Of a stretch of 64,000 nucleotides of DNA, positions 42,523 to 55,323 are shown one piece after another. Under the pieces are notes generated by a model. The model saw only the letters and a program-made list of their open reading frames with translations. It ran no database searches and was not told the DNA's origin. The position numbers and the translations under genes are program-made. Positions within the stretch are counted from its first letter, which is position 1, and every line of letters starts with the position of its first letter. The stretch is from Pseudoscleropodium purum (lineage: Eukaryota > Streptophyta > Bryopsida > Hypnales > Brachytheciaceae), in the NCBI GenBank assembly GCA_963969395.1, contig OZ017799.1, positions 17,238,501-17,302,500 on the forward strand. The letters run 5' to 3'.

Positions 42523-44450
42523 ATTGAGCAATAAGCTGGTACGTGCTTTGGTAGAGGCTAAAGCTGGCTAGCAGATGTTGCATCACCATCCAAGTTAGAA
42601 GGACACATTTTGCTGTGGATATTTCACTAAATTAGGTGCTGAAGGTTTATGCAGAAGTAAAATTGGAAGGTGGTACCATCACTGTCTTGATAGTGTCGAC
42701 ATTTTGGAGGTTGCAGTGAATGGTGGCAAGCCTACGCTTGAAGAGCTTCAAGATGTTTCCTGCATAAAATTTTCAAAAGTAAGGTCTACAAAATTTTCAT
42801 ACATTGAATTCCGTCCTTACAAATTGGTAGTTAGATCCAAGACTACTTATTCAAATGTGTCTATATTTTATTTTATTTTAAGTCGAATTTAGTATTTGGT
42901 AGAAGTTTTTATCTACTCCCTAACTCCCTTGTCATGTGAATTGGCTTCATGTTATAAGTATGAAGTGGACAGGAAGGCTAAACATAATTTCAGTGTTGTT
43001 GTATTATTCTTTATGAAGGAATTCATACCTTATACATTGTACATCCATATGAAGCAACAGGTGCATACATGTTGCAATTCTAACAAATAGAGAAGTGCAA
43101 GCATCACCCATTATGTATGACGTCAGAGTGAAAAAGATGAAGTGGGAAAACAACAATGAAGTGAAGTTGGTTTCTATATGTTGTCAGTGAAATGAAGTGC
43201 AAGGTACAAAACCTTACCTCTGTGTAGTTGTTTCTTTTTTCCAAGTGTTCTTGCACTAGGAATCTATTGCTGTCAACATCCCTTCATATTGCAAACTGTG
43301 AGTGACCTACTCAATAATATACATGTGTTGCATGTTGAAGCTAGAAGACACCTCACCTAAGTATTGTGATAGCAAAGAGCCCTCGAGTACAACTTTGGTG
43401 ATGGACAAAGTTTCTGGCCGTTCAACCTTTGGAAAAGGATACACTGTAACTCTTATCACTTGATAGACTCCAGGTCAGAGGCCGTCTTCATCTCCCTCTT
43501 TCCTTCTCTTTGTCCAACCAAGGATTCTAGTTGTCCGAGAGTAGAATAACCATTTGAGACATTTAGCACTACAATCATTGGGATTGTGGGTATCATTCTT
43601 GAATTTTGGCAAATTAAATAGGTTTCTCTTGTTAAGACATTCTACAATATATTGCACTTGCCAGGATTATGCATGTTGTCTCTAGAGCAAATGATCAATA
43701 ATGATAGCAGCTTTAGTAATATACCAAGCATGGCTCAGAAGAGGAGGTAGATTGAGCTTTGTGAATTTCATCTTTGATATGTTGGTAGCAATAGAAGGAG
43801 CAACTCAAAGTTGAAGTCGGAAAGAAGTAGCACTTTGTCATAGAAGATTTAGTAATGCAAGTGCCTTCCAAAATTTTGTGCATAGATAGCACATTGCAAA
43901 CTTAGGAGGCCAACTTAGAATTTATTGAAAGTAATGACAAGCATTGCTTTTCATAGCTTGCAAGCCTTCAAAGACAGCTATCTATAGTAGAGGGAATGGC
44001 AATTGCTACCTTCATTTGTTGTTGACATGGGAATTGTCCATTGAAACCCTTCAAAACAATGACCACACAAGAATCTATAATTCGTGGTTGCTACATAAGT
44101 CAACAGTACACTCTTACACAAATTATAAGAAGGGCAATTAGGAACCCATCATTGCTTTTGTGAATTTTGAAGTCATCCACTCACAATCTAGTCTATCTAA
44201 AAAAAAGAACGCATTCAATGAGGCTATTTTTTGCCTTCCATAATGCAGTACGACTGCACAATCATTTTCCAAAAAAATTTAGATGAAAAACGACTTTATT
44301 CCATCCAAGACATGATTCAATTGTCATCCATCAGACACTAAACATCCACATCAACATTTAAGGGTTAATGTTATATGCATGAGAAAATAAAAGCAGTAGC
44401 TGACACCAATTCTTTGATGTGAATACAATTCTTTTCTTAGTGGCGATACA
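42523..44450. other. Intergenic DNA, no gene recognised
   Basis: Moderately AT-rich with short ORFs only. A TTAAGGGTTAA-type sequence at 44356-44366 is the inverted match of the TTAACCCTTAAATG at 34128. Confidence 0.35.
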
Positions 44451-44456
44451 GAATGG

Positions 44457-45488
44457 AGTTTGATGAATTTAGCCCTAATGCAATATCAAACCCTTGCAAA
44501 GGTTCTTGAGTGCATTGACCCTCAAAATTATTGGTTCTGGAATGCTAAATGAACAGAATGGAGTTTTATTCGAAACTCTGATGGCAGATTTTATTGTTCC
44601 TATGACAAGTTGCTGAGGTGGGCAGGGACCCTTAGAGGATGAATGATGTCCAAAAAACGATCAGTAGCATGTCGTCAAGGACAGATTGTGTATAAGAGTA
44701 GTCACTCCTCGAGAGCCAATCCCAAAGTAAGGTGCTCCCAGCCTGAGGGCAGAGAACAGAGGTCAACAGCAAATTATTTTGGGAAAGACTCTGGAGGGAG
44801 ACCTCTTGTGAAGCATAAGTCTTGGCTTAAGACACCATTTCCACAAGCGTTATCCAAGAGGACTTGTTTGCAAAGAAATTACCTGTAAAATTTTCTGGCT
44901 TCGAGGACAACAAATCTAATCATGACTCTCCAAGCCCTCAAATTGCAACCATCCACGGGAATTAAGAGAGAGGAGTCTAAAAACCATTTCATACTCTTCT
45001 CCCAAGGCCAATGAAGAAATTGTCCGTGAGTTCATTGAATGTCCTGACGGGCCTTGCCGCACTCGTCAACGGGTTCCGGGAATGATCCTCCTCAATTGTT
45101 ACCGCCGCTGATGCTAAGTCGTTCACATTAATCGATACCTTGATCTGTGCATCATCGTTGATCCAAGGGATTATACTGAGAACATGGATCATAGGATAGA
45201 ATATCATATTAATACCCCGAGAGATGGTACTTCACACACCAGAGTTGGCGTTAGAACATAAGGAAACAAGTACTTCGTCGAGGTTCGTGGACGAGAACAT
45301 TATGTAAGCCGATTCCTCATCAGAAACTTACCCCCTGTTTTATGAGTGAAGCCATTTACCCACGACAAATTCACGCTGGGAGGACAACTTCAATTGGGAG
45401 GAGGCTCAGGAAAACTTTGTGCCGCAAGGATACCTGACGAGATTCACTGTTCCAATTCCTCCATTGCAGAACTAGTACGACTCATTTG
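44457..45488 (+). pseudogene. Decayed coding-like sequence, family unknown
   Basis: In frame with position 44643, the sequence reads from about 44457 to 44885 with only two internal stops (segments QTLAKVLECIDPQNYWFWNA, SFIRNSDGRFYCSYDKLLRW, QGQIVYKSSHSSRANPKVRC). From 44992 a second frame reads to 45488 with four stops (NEEIVREFIECPDGPCRTRQ, RYLDLCIIVDPRDYTENM, YFVEVRGREHYVSRFLIRNL). The stops are TGA or TAA, compatible with C-to-T decay. The composition is GC-richer than the surroundings. No protein family is recognised. It could also be chance openness in GC-richer DNA. Confidence 0.35.
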
Positions 45489-46838
45489 TTCAATATGAGT
45501 GAATCCCATGAAATTCACTTTCATTACATATGAAGACCAAAATAATGACAACAGTAGAGTAAGTGGGAAGAGTGTTGGCACTTCGTGCTTCATAATGTAT
45601 TTAAGAATCTCATCACAGTGAATTTTACAGGGGAGTAGCGTTTTTTGTATCACTTACTTATTCTCAAGTAAGGATGGAACACTTCTCCGTGGTGTACAGT
45701 ACTAACTACGAAAAACCTTGATGAACTGATGAGCCCAAATTAACAATTCAAGAAGCGTGAGAATCTTTACCTGTTGCACTGAACGATCACAGTCCTCGTC
45801 AACGGGTCGGTGATGAATAAAAGCATCACTGACTAGCTCGAAGCTTGCTGAGAAAATAATTCCATAAAACGAAAATCTGCAAGCATTTCATCGATCGAAA
45901 TTGCGCCATCCCCCATCTACCTTGGCACGCGGTCAAGGAAGATGTGGAGGTCGTAAGCTGAAGGATTCGAGACCACGAATGTGAGAAACGAAACTCCACT
46001 ATCAATGCCAAGTTGTCCTTATACCATCCAAATCCGCACTAGGACACGATCTTAAATCCATTTGCACTATCCCACCCTAAGCAGCCTTTTCGTTCACATC
46101 GATTTATAATGACTGCAATGAAAGTTGCTAGATAGTTCATCACGATTAATATTAGCAGTAGTGCCATACTGGAAAAAAATTACAGTAAAAGAAAATCAAA
46201 CGTATGGAGCTTATACAGCGCAGCCAAAGGAGGCCTATACAGAGCAAAGAGACATAGGACAAAAAGCGGTTCCCGAACATTGGAGAGGTCAAAAAACGAG
46301 GACTATTGAGTTCACGTGCTTCCAGGCATCCGAGTGTTTAAAAACTCTACAAGACGTGTGCATTACAACTTATTTAGACACGCCAGCAGGAGAAGTTTTC
46401 ACTCTAAGATAACAGGAAGGAAAGATACAAAAATGGATTCAACGGGTAAAAAATAAAACTGGTTACAAAAGACCTAGTAGTTAAAACAGTCAGTCATGGC
46501 AGTCACTACGCACGACAAATGCTGACAAAAAAGGATTCTGTATAAGACAAGTGTACATGGCGTCAATTCTAGTCAACAGATTAGAACCTAAGCCAAAGCA
46601 GCCATCCACTCAGAACTAAAGCACACTACCGGCTGAACAAGAAACCCTCTGGACAAGTCCTAACTCGGACATAGACAACATTCGACCTAGTCAATCCCTG
46701 ATCAAAATAGGTTTCTCGAGTAAAAACCAAATGTTAGTTACTCTCCAGAAAGATCTTCAGCACTAAGGCAGAGAAAGCTGGATACAAGACTCTTTGGCAA
46801 AGTAATCTTAAGCCTACTATAAGATACCCCAACTTACC
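45489..46838 (-). other. GC-richer 3' flank / possible 3'-UTR exon of the SRO gene
   Basis: A donor-like AACAAG-GTGAGA lies just after the SRO stop (GT at 47060-47061). An acceptor-like GGTTCTTGTGCAG, in minus-strand reading, ends near 46840. A 3'-UTR intron followed by a non-coding exon below 46839 is therefore plausible. No other gene is supported here. Confidence 0.3.
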
Positions 46839-47067
46839 TGCACAAGAACCAAACAATAAAGAATAGGCAAAAATTAGGGTGATCCTGGAGAGATTGTTAG
46901 ACCCTTAAACCCTCATTCGCATATTATATAAATTATAAAATTATAAAATCCAAAAGTTAGTAATTCATTCTCGAATAGATGAACATCTCTCACTTGTAAC
47001 AGCGAGGAAACAGAAGTAGATAAGATGGTCTACCATCGACAAGAAAGAATTCTATTCTCACCTTGTT

Positions 47068-47325
47068 TCAAACAACAGTGAAGGACAGTGGCGTCTCACA
47101 CTTGATCTTCTCTCCTGCAGTGAATGATAGCGAAGTCTCAAGCTCTATCTTTTCAACTGTAGTGAAAGATGGCGGAGTCTCACACTTGACCTTCCCTCCT
47201 AAAGTGAAGGATAGTGAAGTCTCCTGCTCTATCTTTTCAACTGCAGTGAAAGATAGCGGAGTCTCACACTTCATCTCCTCACTTGCAGTGAAGGAGATCG
47301 GAGCCTCATACTTGACCTGTCCTCG
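47068..47325 (-). repeat. In-frame 42-bp tandem repeat in the last SRO exon
   Basis: Five full and one partial 14-residue units: KYEAPISFTASEEM, KCETPLSFTAVEKI, EQETSLSFTLGGKV, KCETPPSFTTVEKI, ELETSLSFTAGEKI and KCETPLSFTVV. Units alternate K-C-E-T-P with E-x-E-T-S, indicating growth by 84-bp doublets. The reading frame is kept throughout and ends in TGA. Confidence 0.9.
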
Positions 47326-50300
47326 TGCCTTCGACATCTGAGGAAACAGTCTTGCTTGGATCAGACTAAGGAAAGACATCAGACTACCATGTGACGTGAA
47401 AAAAGCCAGTCAATAGATCCCTAAGTGAGGCGACTGACGTTCACGGCAGGCTAGTTTTTCAGTGAGTTTTCCAGAAACTGTAACGTTAAAGGGGTACGCA
47501 CAGCAAGAAAAAATACAAACATTATCCAGTAAGAAGCGACTCTATCACAAATCACACTTTTAGATTCATGAAAACCGGTTTCGGCTGATCTCTTGAAATG
47601 TCCAGACCTCTACACCCCAAAATGAGACTCATCGTCTACCAGGCTTCGCAAGGAAAATAATCAGATATAGATACCTGAGAACCCTGGAGTAATTTGATAG
47701 CATGAACCAAACTATGGTCTCCAACTTGTTCTCGTAAGTGCTGGATGAATCGAGGGCGAGTAAGTCTCCCAGCCTACAAAACCGTCCTCATTGGTTGGTA
47801 CAACTTCATACGCTTGAGTCATGTCAGAATGAATTCAAAACATATTAATACAAAGGTGTAAGACGAATGTCCATAACTACCTGAAACTCACGATGCCAAT
47901 TTCTCAAGTTCTCGAGTTTGTCATCTGTCAGAAGCGGAGACAAGAGTAGGAACAGATGCGGAAACCAGATAAACGGCGATGAAGGGCCTTTCTTACAAAA
48001 TGACCCCGTGCCCGTCCCACTTTTGACCTCATCACATTTCTGCAAAATAGCACAACATATAACTGTTAACCCCTAAGTTACATCAGAACATCTGAACACA
48101 ACAACATACCCTCAAGTCAGAAGGTCACAGTAGTCTTGCATTAGATTTGTAGGTAAGTGTGCTTTCCACACACGGCCTGAAGTCACGGCGACATCTTTAG
48201 CCGTCAGACTCAATCTAGTTGGGAACTCAAAAGCCGGTCACAAAGAATACACCGACCTGCCTTGCTGTATGATACCGCTTCGTGCAAGCTCCAGGAGGAA
48301 GTGCATGAGGTCTCTTTCCGTGATGCGCTGCCATCCGATCTGACCACATAACCAACAAATCAGTTCGAACTCAAGCACCAGAAAAAACCCTTCAATGATT
48401 CAACTTCGCTGCTAATGCAGACGCAACACAAACTGTACCATAGCCCTTCTGGTGACAGCTTGAGTGGTATATCCTCAGGTCTGCTTACACAACGTCCTGG
48501 GCTCAGAGCCACTCGAACAAGTCCAAAAGGCCTCTCCTTTGGATTTTACCTTGGAGCACTTGCACAAGTTAGGTTTGATGAATAGTTTAAACCGGAAAGG
48601 TAAAAAAGAGACGACACACATGACGCACACTGGCAGTTTTAAGGAGTGATGGAACTTACTGTGCCAGCAGGGAGGAAGCCTGAAGCTGACAACATATAAC
48701 GGGAGGATGTGTGTATTCATATGTGTCGACCACACAACCAGTCTCCTTGGACTGACCGTGTCATCTACTCCTGTATCGAAATCCTCACTGCTAGGGTGAA
48801 ATTGGTCCGAGCCGTACGCTACCAGCTCAGAAGCGCCTAGAATCACTTTGCACAAAACTACGTGCTGTTCACCGTTTTCATCATTATCTGCGTAAATCGC
48901 ACTGCATTTCCACAGACATAGAAAACTGTAACCCAGCCGCACCCTCAAGTCGAAAAGAAAAAACTTACTTCCATCCCAAGCTTACCAGAATATAATACGC
49001 ATCCCTAACTAAGAAAATTGGATTAAGACTCATACAAAAAGGACAGTGGTTTTAAAAAGTCAGAAATACAATAATCCCTAAGTGCTCACATTAAAATTAG
49101 TAATATCATTTTCAAGAAATCATAGTGAATAAAGTCCTTCCTCCAAAGTATCTATGTCACAAATAATATAGCGCATTCTCTTGTCTCTTCAATGCCATTG
49201 GATGACCTGAGCTTCTCAAAATCTCGAGTCTCAAAGGGTCAATTGCAAAATGTTCTCACCTGACATGCGAATGCTCCTCAGGTGCAAGATAAACACCCAC
49301 GCCATACGCGGAGCCGTTCTTCGGCGTCTTGGGCTGTCCGAAACCGTGGAGAAAAATCCCCGAAACCCCGGCCTTGCTCGTCCCATGCCAAGCGAAACGT
49401 TCGTTCTCATTTCCGCGGATCTTTCGTATTCTGGCTTTCACCTTTTCGAAAGCCTGCAGCCGTGCCTCTCCTCTAGCACTTGAATCTCGCGAAATACCCG
49501 TGACAACGGTACCCGAAGCAAATTGACTAAGCCCTCCCAGAAACTTGCGCTCCACGTCTTGATACTCCCGGTCGCCTTTCTTCAACGGGAGAACCAATTT
49601 CTCCAAAAGTGGATAGCTCGGCGGGGGACGCTCCATGGTCGTGGCTTCACACGGAGCTTGTCGTCGAGTTGCTTCATTATCATCGACAAATGAATTTGGG
49701 GGCAAGAACTCTGTTTGCATGCCAGTCTGCAGGGAGGCCCATTACCCTAACAATCAGGAAGATTAAATAAAAGTAAAACAAAAAATGCAGAATTTCTTTT
49801 TAATTTACTCTCAAAACAACCAAAGAAAATTGAAATTTCATTTGAGAATCCTCCACCTTCTGAAATGGTACTTCTAATTCTGAAGGCACAATCCCTGCAA
49901 CTTGAAGACCACCTAAACTACCAAAAGCTTATTCGTAACCCCCTATCGTACAGGACAGGAACCGGTAAGTAATAAAAAAACTCATTAAGGTGATACAAGA
50001 AAAGAAATCGAGTTAAAAAAGAATACTAGTCGGCTGTCCTATTGTTTAGGAAGAAACCGCAAAGACAGATCTAAGAAAAGGCTCACAAACACGCATAAAC
50101 ACACATACCATGGCCCACTCAGGTCGCACTCGACATAGACGAGTCCGTCCGACATCCAAACAGTCCCGAAATCGACAAGCGCGCTTCTTCGAAGGCGCGT
50201 CGACGACTCCCACCCCTTCCCCGTCCAACACTTCAGGGTCGTCCTCCACTTTCACCGCCGCATCAGTCCGACGCCCTTCGCACTTCGACGCCGGAGCGAT

Positions 50301-50499
50301 ACCATACCCGATATCAAACACCTCGCTCTCGCAGTCCCTCTGAGAACTCAAATACAAACAAATTTCAGACTCTTCCAAACCCTAAGCAACTCCAAAACCA
50401 AACTCCCACACACCTCAACCACAAAACCCTAGCAAACTAAAAAAAAAAATGCATTCGAACAGAATCTCATACCTGCAGATTCCAGCAAGGAGAAGCCAT
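47068..50499 (-). CDS. SRO: SRO-family PARP-RST protein (RCD1-like without WWE), 525 aa
   Basis: Eight exons with consistent GT-AG borders and phases: 50473-50499 (ATG 50499), 50109-50339, 49260-49726, 48660-48901, 48257-48339, 47881-48039, 47675-47773 and 47068-47337 (TGA 47068-47070); total 1578 nt. Residues ~190-316 form a PARP-type catalytic fold: ERFAWHGTSKAG, GSAYGVGVYLAPE, then across the next intron SAIYADNDENGEQHVVLCKV, SDQFHPSSEDFDTGVDD and VVWSTHMNTHILPLYVVSF. This combination is typical of plant SRO proteins. The H (H200) and Y (Y232) of the PARP H-Y-E triad are present; the glutamate position appears to be R295. Residues ~368-436 are the RST domain (SPFIWFPHLFLLL, WHREFQ, then RPRFIQHLREQVGDHSLVHA), which in this family binds transcription factors. 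No WWE domain is seen, so it resembles the short SRO2-5 class. Residues 437-525 carry six 14-aa repeats. A 5-codon uORF starts at 50593. Confidence 0.93.
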
Positions 50500-51290
50500 T
50501 GAAAGCGAGTCCGGAAGCAAGGGAAGCTATTCTCGAGATGCCGACACCGTAAGAACACCACGCTAGGAGAGGATTTAGACAAACCACAACATGTCTCGGC
50601 TCTCAAGCAACCTTCTGACGAAAGTGAAAAAAAAACTCTCGAAAGCCAGAAAAGCGCCCCCAAATCCTACATCGAAGCTCCCCCTGGCACTACCACACCC
50701 CCAGGCACGACGACAACTGCGACGACAACGACGACGACAACGACGAGGAGGAGGAATGGGACTCCGGCCATGGCGAAACTCAACAGGCGGTTACCGACAG
50801 GTGGGGAAACAGAGAACCAGGGTTTGCTCATTCATTCAGCCAAGTGAAGCAATGCCAATTTCGCAGGCTTGGCAAGCGACGGCGAGGAAATTGAACCAAA
50901 GCGAGCATCAATAGAGGCAGACATGACAGTGTTCACAACGAACGGCACGCTGTGTGAAGGCAGACGGCGATGGAGACGACGCGGCTAAGGTTAGGTAAGG
51001 TAGGGCAACACGACGGGTGGGGTTGTGCAACTGCAAAGGGCAGCAAGGGCCGTGCTTGACGTGCGGCGCAAGCTTGAGTGGGCTGCACGTCAGGCTGGCG
51101 CCCAGAAGAAGGGCGAAAGACCAAAGACTTCTGGGCTGGCGCTGTTGATTTCGAAGGGGAAATCGGCTCCTGGGGTCCCCCTCCGTCAGCTTAAAAGTTA
51201 TAGTGCCGCCCTTTTAACCCTTTTTAACTCCCAGATCCTTTTCGAAAGTTTTCAGAAGGTTAACTTTGGTGTGAAACACCCAAAGTAAAT
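50500..51290 (-). promoter_or_regulatory. 5' leader / promoter region of the SRO gene with a GAC-type triplet repeat
   Basis: GC-rich DNA upstream of ATG 50499. A degenerate CGA/ACGACGACA triplet repeat occupies 50706-50753. Overlapping plus-strand ORFs (for example 50591-50914) are arginine-rich products of that repeat and not convincing genes. The transcription start was not located. Confidence 0.4.
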
Positions 51291-53270
51291 GAATGGATCA
51301 ACTATTGAAGCCTCACGGACCTAGACTAGTGGGTTTTCTTAGGCAATATAGTGCCCAATTGCCTCAAAAAAAGTAGTTGATTTCAAGCCTCGAAATTTTT
51401 TTGGAGAAATGTGTTTTAAAATGCTAAACTATAATTATGGCCTTGCACACCACTACCACAATGTTATTTCTTCCATCGTGCAAAGCTAGCACATACAAAA
51501 ATTGTATATACAAAATTTGCCACCTTCAATTTGAGCCTCTAAAATGAAGAAACTAAATTACTCAAAAACTTCTTAAAAGAATGGCTATGTAACCATTGGT
51601 CCAAAATAAATAAATAAATAAATACTAATTTAGATGGCAAATTCCATCCCCCTAAAGTATTGTATAAGGTAGCACTGGTAGAAACATAGGCTATGTCAAT
51701 CAATGGTGTTAGAATGTGAGTCTAAAAATGCGAGCCCACAAGCCTCAAGGCTAGGTGTAAATGGATATCCTACAACCATTGAAGGTACGTATAACATGAT
51801 TATAGGTATCCTAGAACTATAGAAGGTGTCTGTAATATAGGTACCTAAGTTCCTAAACTTATAGACTCAAGAACCTAGGCTTGCACGCTAGCAACCCTCT
51901 CGCATAGGTTAAGAGAATTGACTGTGAAAAAACCCTACTAATTGTCAAATTTGTCATATTGTTTTTTTGTGAATTATTTCCCTAATCTAGATAAACTATG
52001 TTTCAATTAGTGTAAAAGCATTTATTCCTAATATTTGTAGGTACTATAAAAAAAACATGTAGATATAAGAAGTTTCAAATGTGTATCATGTATGCATGAA
52101 TGCCAAAAATGTTTTGGGATACACCATGTATTTAAACTAAGTTAAAATTTTGTAACATATTCATGTACATTCAAAAAATTATAAAGAAGAGTTTGAAATT
52201 TTTGAATTTTCAATTGCCAATGTATTCAAAATAAACCTGTACGTTGCTTCCACCTCAAAGTGCATTGGAATTGCTTAAAGTGTTGATTATAGGTGCTTTT
52301 ATCTCATTGTATTTTATTTTTTTGCTAATATCACATTTTTGCTTAGGTTTTTTGAACAAATGTATTGTACATATGATTTTGTCAAACTAATCATAAAATA
52401 ATAATTATTTTGAAAGATACAAGTATCATTTGAAATGAACGAGAAATTATTTGGACACAACATTGCTACAAGTACTCAATTCATCACCAATAGTATGACA
52501 AACTTTGGAGTGCTTAGGGGCTAAGGTAAGTGCACCTAATGGTGCTCCAATGTGCAAAGCCAACCCATTTAGATTCTTACCTAAAATGTAAGCCATTTGA
52601 ACATGAGAGACTAGGATTGATTCTAAATACACATCAATAATCACCATTTTCAAAATTTGTGGATTATTCATATGGTCTAAAAAAATACATCCTAAAAGGT
52701 TTTGGAATCCTAAGATAGTTCTATGCTCAAATGCAAACAAGATACATGTTGAAATGCTTCTTGGAATGCTTTCATATAAACTCACCTCAAGGGGCAAAAA
52801 AAACTTACGATGGTATCAAGCATTTTCTAAAAGTGCTAAAATTGGAACAAAAAAACATCCTACTCTCTTTACCAACAATTTTCACCCCTTTCACCATTTT
52901 CACATGTTTTTTATATTTTCATCCCCATTTCACCACTTCCATCTATCCTCATTGAGTTTCTGCTATAAAGCAACATCATTGGTTGACCCTATAAAGTGGC
53001 CCCCCCAAAATGAGCTATTGACTCTAAATTGACATCTTCATTCTATGTACATCTCCAAAGTCATTTATATACTCTTTACACACTAGAATACCACTAGATG
53101 CATTTACCTTAATCCCTCATATGTGAAAGAAACGTATGTTTTATAACCAAACTTTATTCCTTCCCTCTCAACTTTTGCATATGGGATCCAAATGTTGCGT
53201 TCTTGGGTGCGTTGAAACCTCCTTTCACTTGCCAACAAATAAATCAATGAAAATTTGACCAGTCTAATAA
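51291..53270. other. AT-rich intergenic DNA, no gene recognised
   Basis: Only short ORFs. A 116-codon minus-strand frame at 52447-52797 has a methionine-rich, unbiased composition but no known motif (it includes NNPQILKMVIIDVYLESILV). Confidence 0.35.
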
Positions 53271-53640
53271 TTTGTCCAGTAGTAAAAAGTGGCGGTTGGG
53301 GGGAACCCACCTTACCGATATTCCAAGCTTGGTAAAAAGGAGGGTCACCGCTTCAGCCAGGGTCAAAAGGAGCTGCAGAAACGTCCTGGCGAGCTCCCCC
53401 CACCGAGATGCCGTTTGCGTTGGCTCTTTCCCGGCAACTTCCTCCCCATTTGCGGTCAGCTCAGAATTCCGTCACCATTCTCGTCAGTCGTCACGCGCTG
53501 GAGTGGCAAGCTCCTTTGATGCGGGTGGGCTCCACCCGTTTGCGTGGATGGAAAGTCACCCTTTGGCAATGCAAGTGTCATCCAAACGTTTAGAAATGTT
53601 GCCGAGGACACAAAACTGATGTCGTTTGGATGAATGATTT
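53271..53640. other. Isolated GC-rich patch, no product recognised
   Basis: About 350 bp of GC-rich DNA in AT-rich surroundings. The right part has an inverted pair CATCCAAACG (53579-53588) and CGTTTGGATG (about 53624-53633). A 115-codon plus-strand frame (53272-53619) is serine/arginine-rich and probably a composition effect. It may be a fragment of an inserted element. Confidence 0.3.
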
Positions 53641-55319
53641 CACCCCAATCTGGAGGATGGAAGAGAAACGTTTTTTCATCCCTTTTTCTACTTAAAGTTT
53701 CATGAATATATCTTCAATGAAGAGTATTGCAAATTGCATCTTTATGGTATTATTGACTTTTCTAAATGAAAAGATGCTAAACTCTTAAAGGGCACAACTT
53801 CCTCACCCATAACCAAAATAGGCACCAAAACTTGCTTTGATTATTGAACCTATAGGTGCATTCTTTGTTTCTACACAATGAACAATGAAGTCATTCATCA
53901 ACCACTTTCCAACCTTGGAGTCCTTCAAGAATTAGGGTAGTAGGCTTGAAAACTACTTGGGCATTAAGAACCGCCCCTACAATTAACTTAGAAATAAATA
54001 TAAGGTGGTCCTTAAATTGACTTCTATAGTCATTGAATGGATTGAAGAAAAAATATTATTTATTGTAAGAGCCAATCATTCTCCTTGTTTTTCCATGCCT
54101 CTTTACAAATTCAAAGTAAACGAATTGTGGAAGATCTCAGTTTATAAATAGGTGCTTACAACACGACTCATTTGAAAATTCATAAATAATTCAATAATGC
54201 CTTTAAAAATATGAAACCATTAGTGTTACAACCTACATCTATTTTTCTTTGTTTGAAAATGAGCTTAAAATAATCCCATCCAAAGAAATACATGAAAAAG
54301 GCAGACCAACCCTTAAATGAGCGATTTCTAAGCCTCCTACCTTAATCCATGAATCACTTTGTAGTGTAATTTGGCCATTTCTAGCTATTTATTCTTGATG
54401 TGAATTTTAGCCATAAAAATGATATTTATTGAATTTGAGTGCAACTAATGAAATGAAGCCTATCAAGTGTAGTTTCTATTCCAATTGGAGATTTTGAAAA
54501 GTTTATATATTTCAATATTTTATATCAATATGAACTTTGGATTTATAACCATGGCTTGTTGATTTTCTAATTTTAAAGTGACACAATAACTTTGGTTTAT
54601 ACCATGATGGTATACACTATAATATACATTTGTGGTGAAAATTTCAAATTTTTGAGTGTATTTGGTATTTGGTATAAATTTTCTACATTTCTTCTTACAT
54701 AATTCACAATGCTTTTAAATTTTTTACACACACATTGAAAACTTTATAACATGTAGACATATGAATTGATCACTGAAAAATAAATTAAATATTTTTCATT
54801 CTTATGTATTTGCAAAATAGCAACAAACAAAGTATTGAATAGTAAGGCTTGAAATTGGTGGTCATGGGCATGTTTTTCTAGGATTAATCCTCAAAGAACA
54901 ATGGCCAATGACCAAGGTAGTCACTCAAAAATTATTTGTTTCTTGAACCAATAAGTTTATTTTTATGCCACATTTAACTACTTTTGAACTAATCATTGAA
55001 TTTTGGACAAAAGAATCGTGGGGTCTTTCAATTGTAGAATTGGGAGATCCTATGATGTTTTGCATATATTTCCCCATGTTTTGCATTATCTCCTGATGAT
55101 GATTTTTTTCTCATGATGAAAATTATTAATTCTAGACTTTCAAAAGTCCAGAAGTAGTTAAATGTGGCATTTATTATTTCTATAATAATATGGAAAGTCA
55201 TTCATTGGACACTTTTAGGCTTCCGCACCTTTAGAGGGTTAACCTTAAAAGAACTCTACCTTGGTAATATGAATCATAATAGTATACATTATCCATCCCA
55301 CACTTATTATCTTTCTAGA
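53641..55319. other. AT-rich intergenic DNA, no gene recognised
   Basis: No ORF with coding character. A CTTTAGAGGGTTAA sequence near 55219 resembles the right end of the TTAA elements and may be a solo end. Confidence 0.4.
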
Positions 55320-55323
55320 TTAA

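Noticed and set aside
47063..47341. 92-codon plus-strand ORF with repeated VKDSGVSH-type units
   Set aside because: It is the antisense shadow of the in-frame repeat in the last SRO exon; splice sites and phase support the minus strand.
50110..50343. Plus-strand ORF of 77 codons rich in S, T, R
   Set aside because: It is antisense to SRO exon 50109-50339, whose borders and phases fit the gene model.
50591..50914. Arginine-rich plus-strand protein gene
   Set aside because: The composition comes from the CGA-type triplet repeat in the SRO leader region; no splice or start context supports it.
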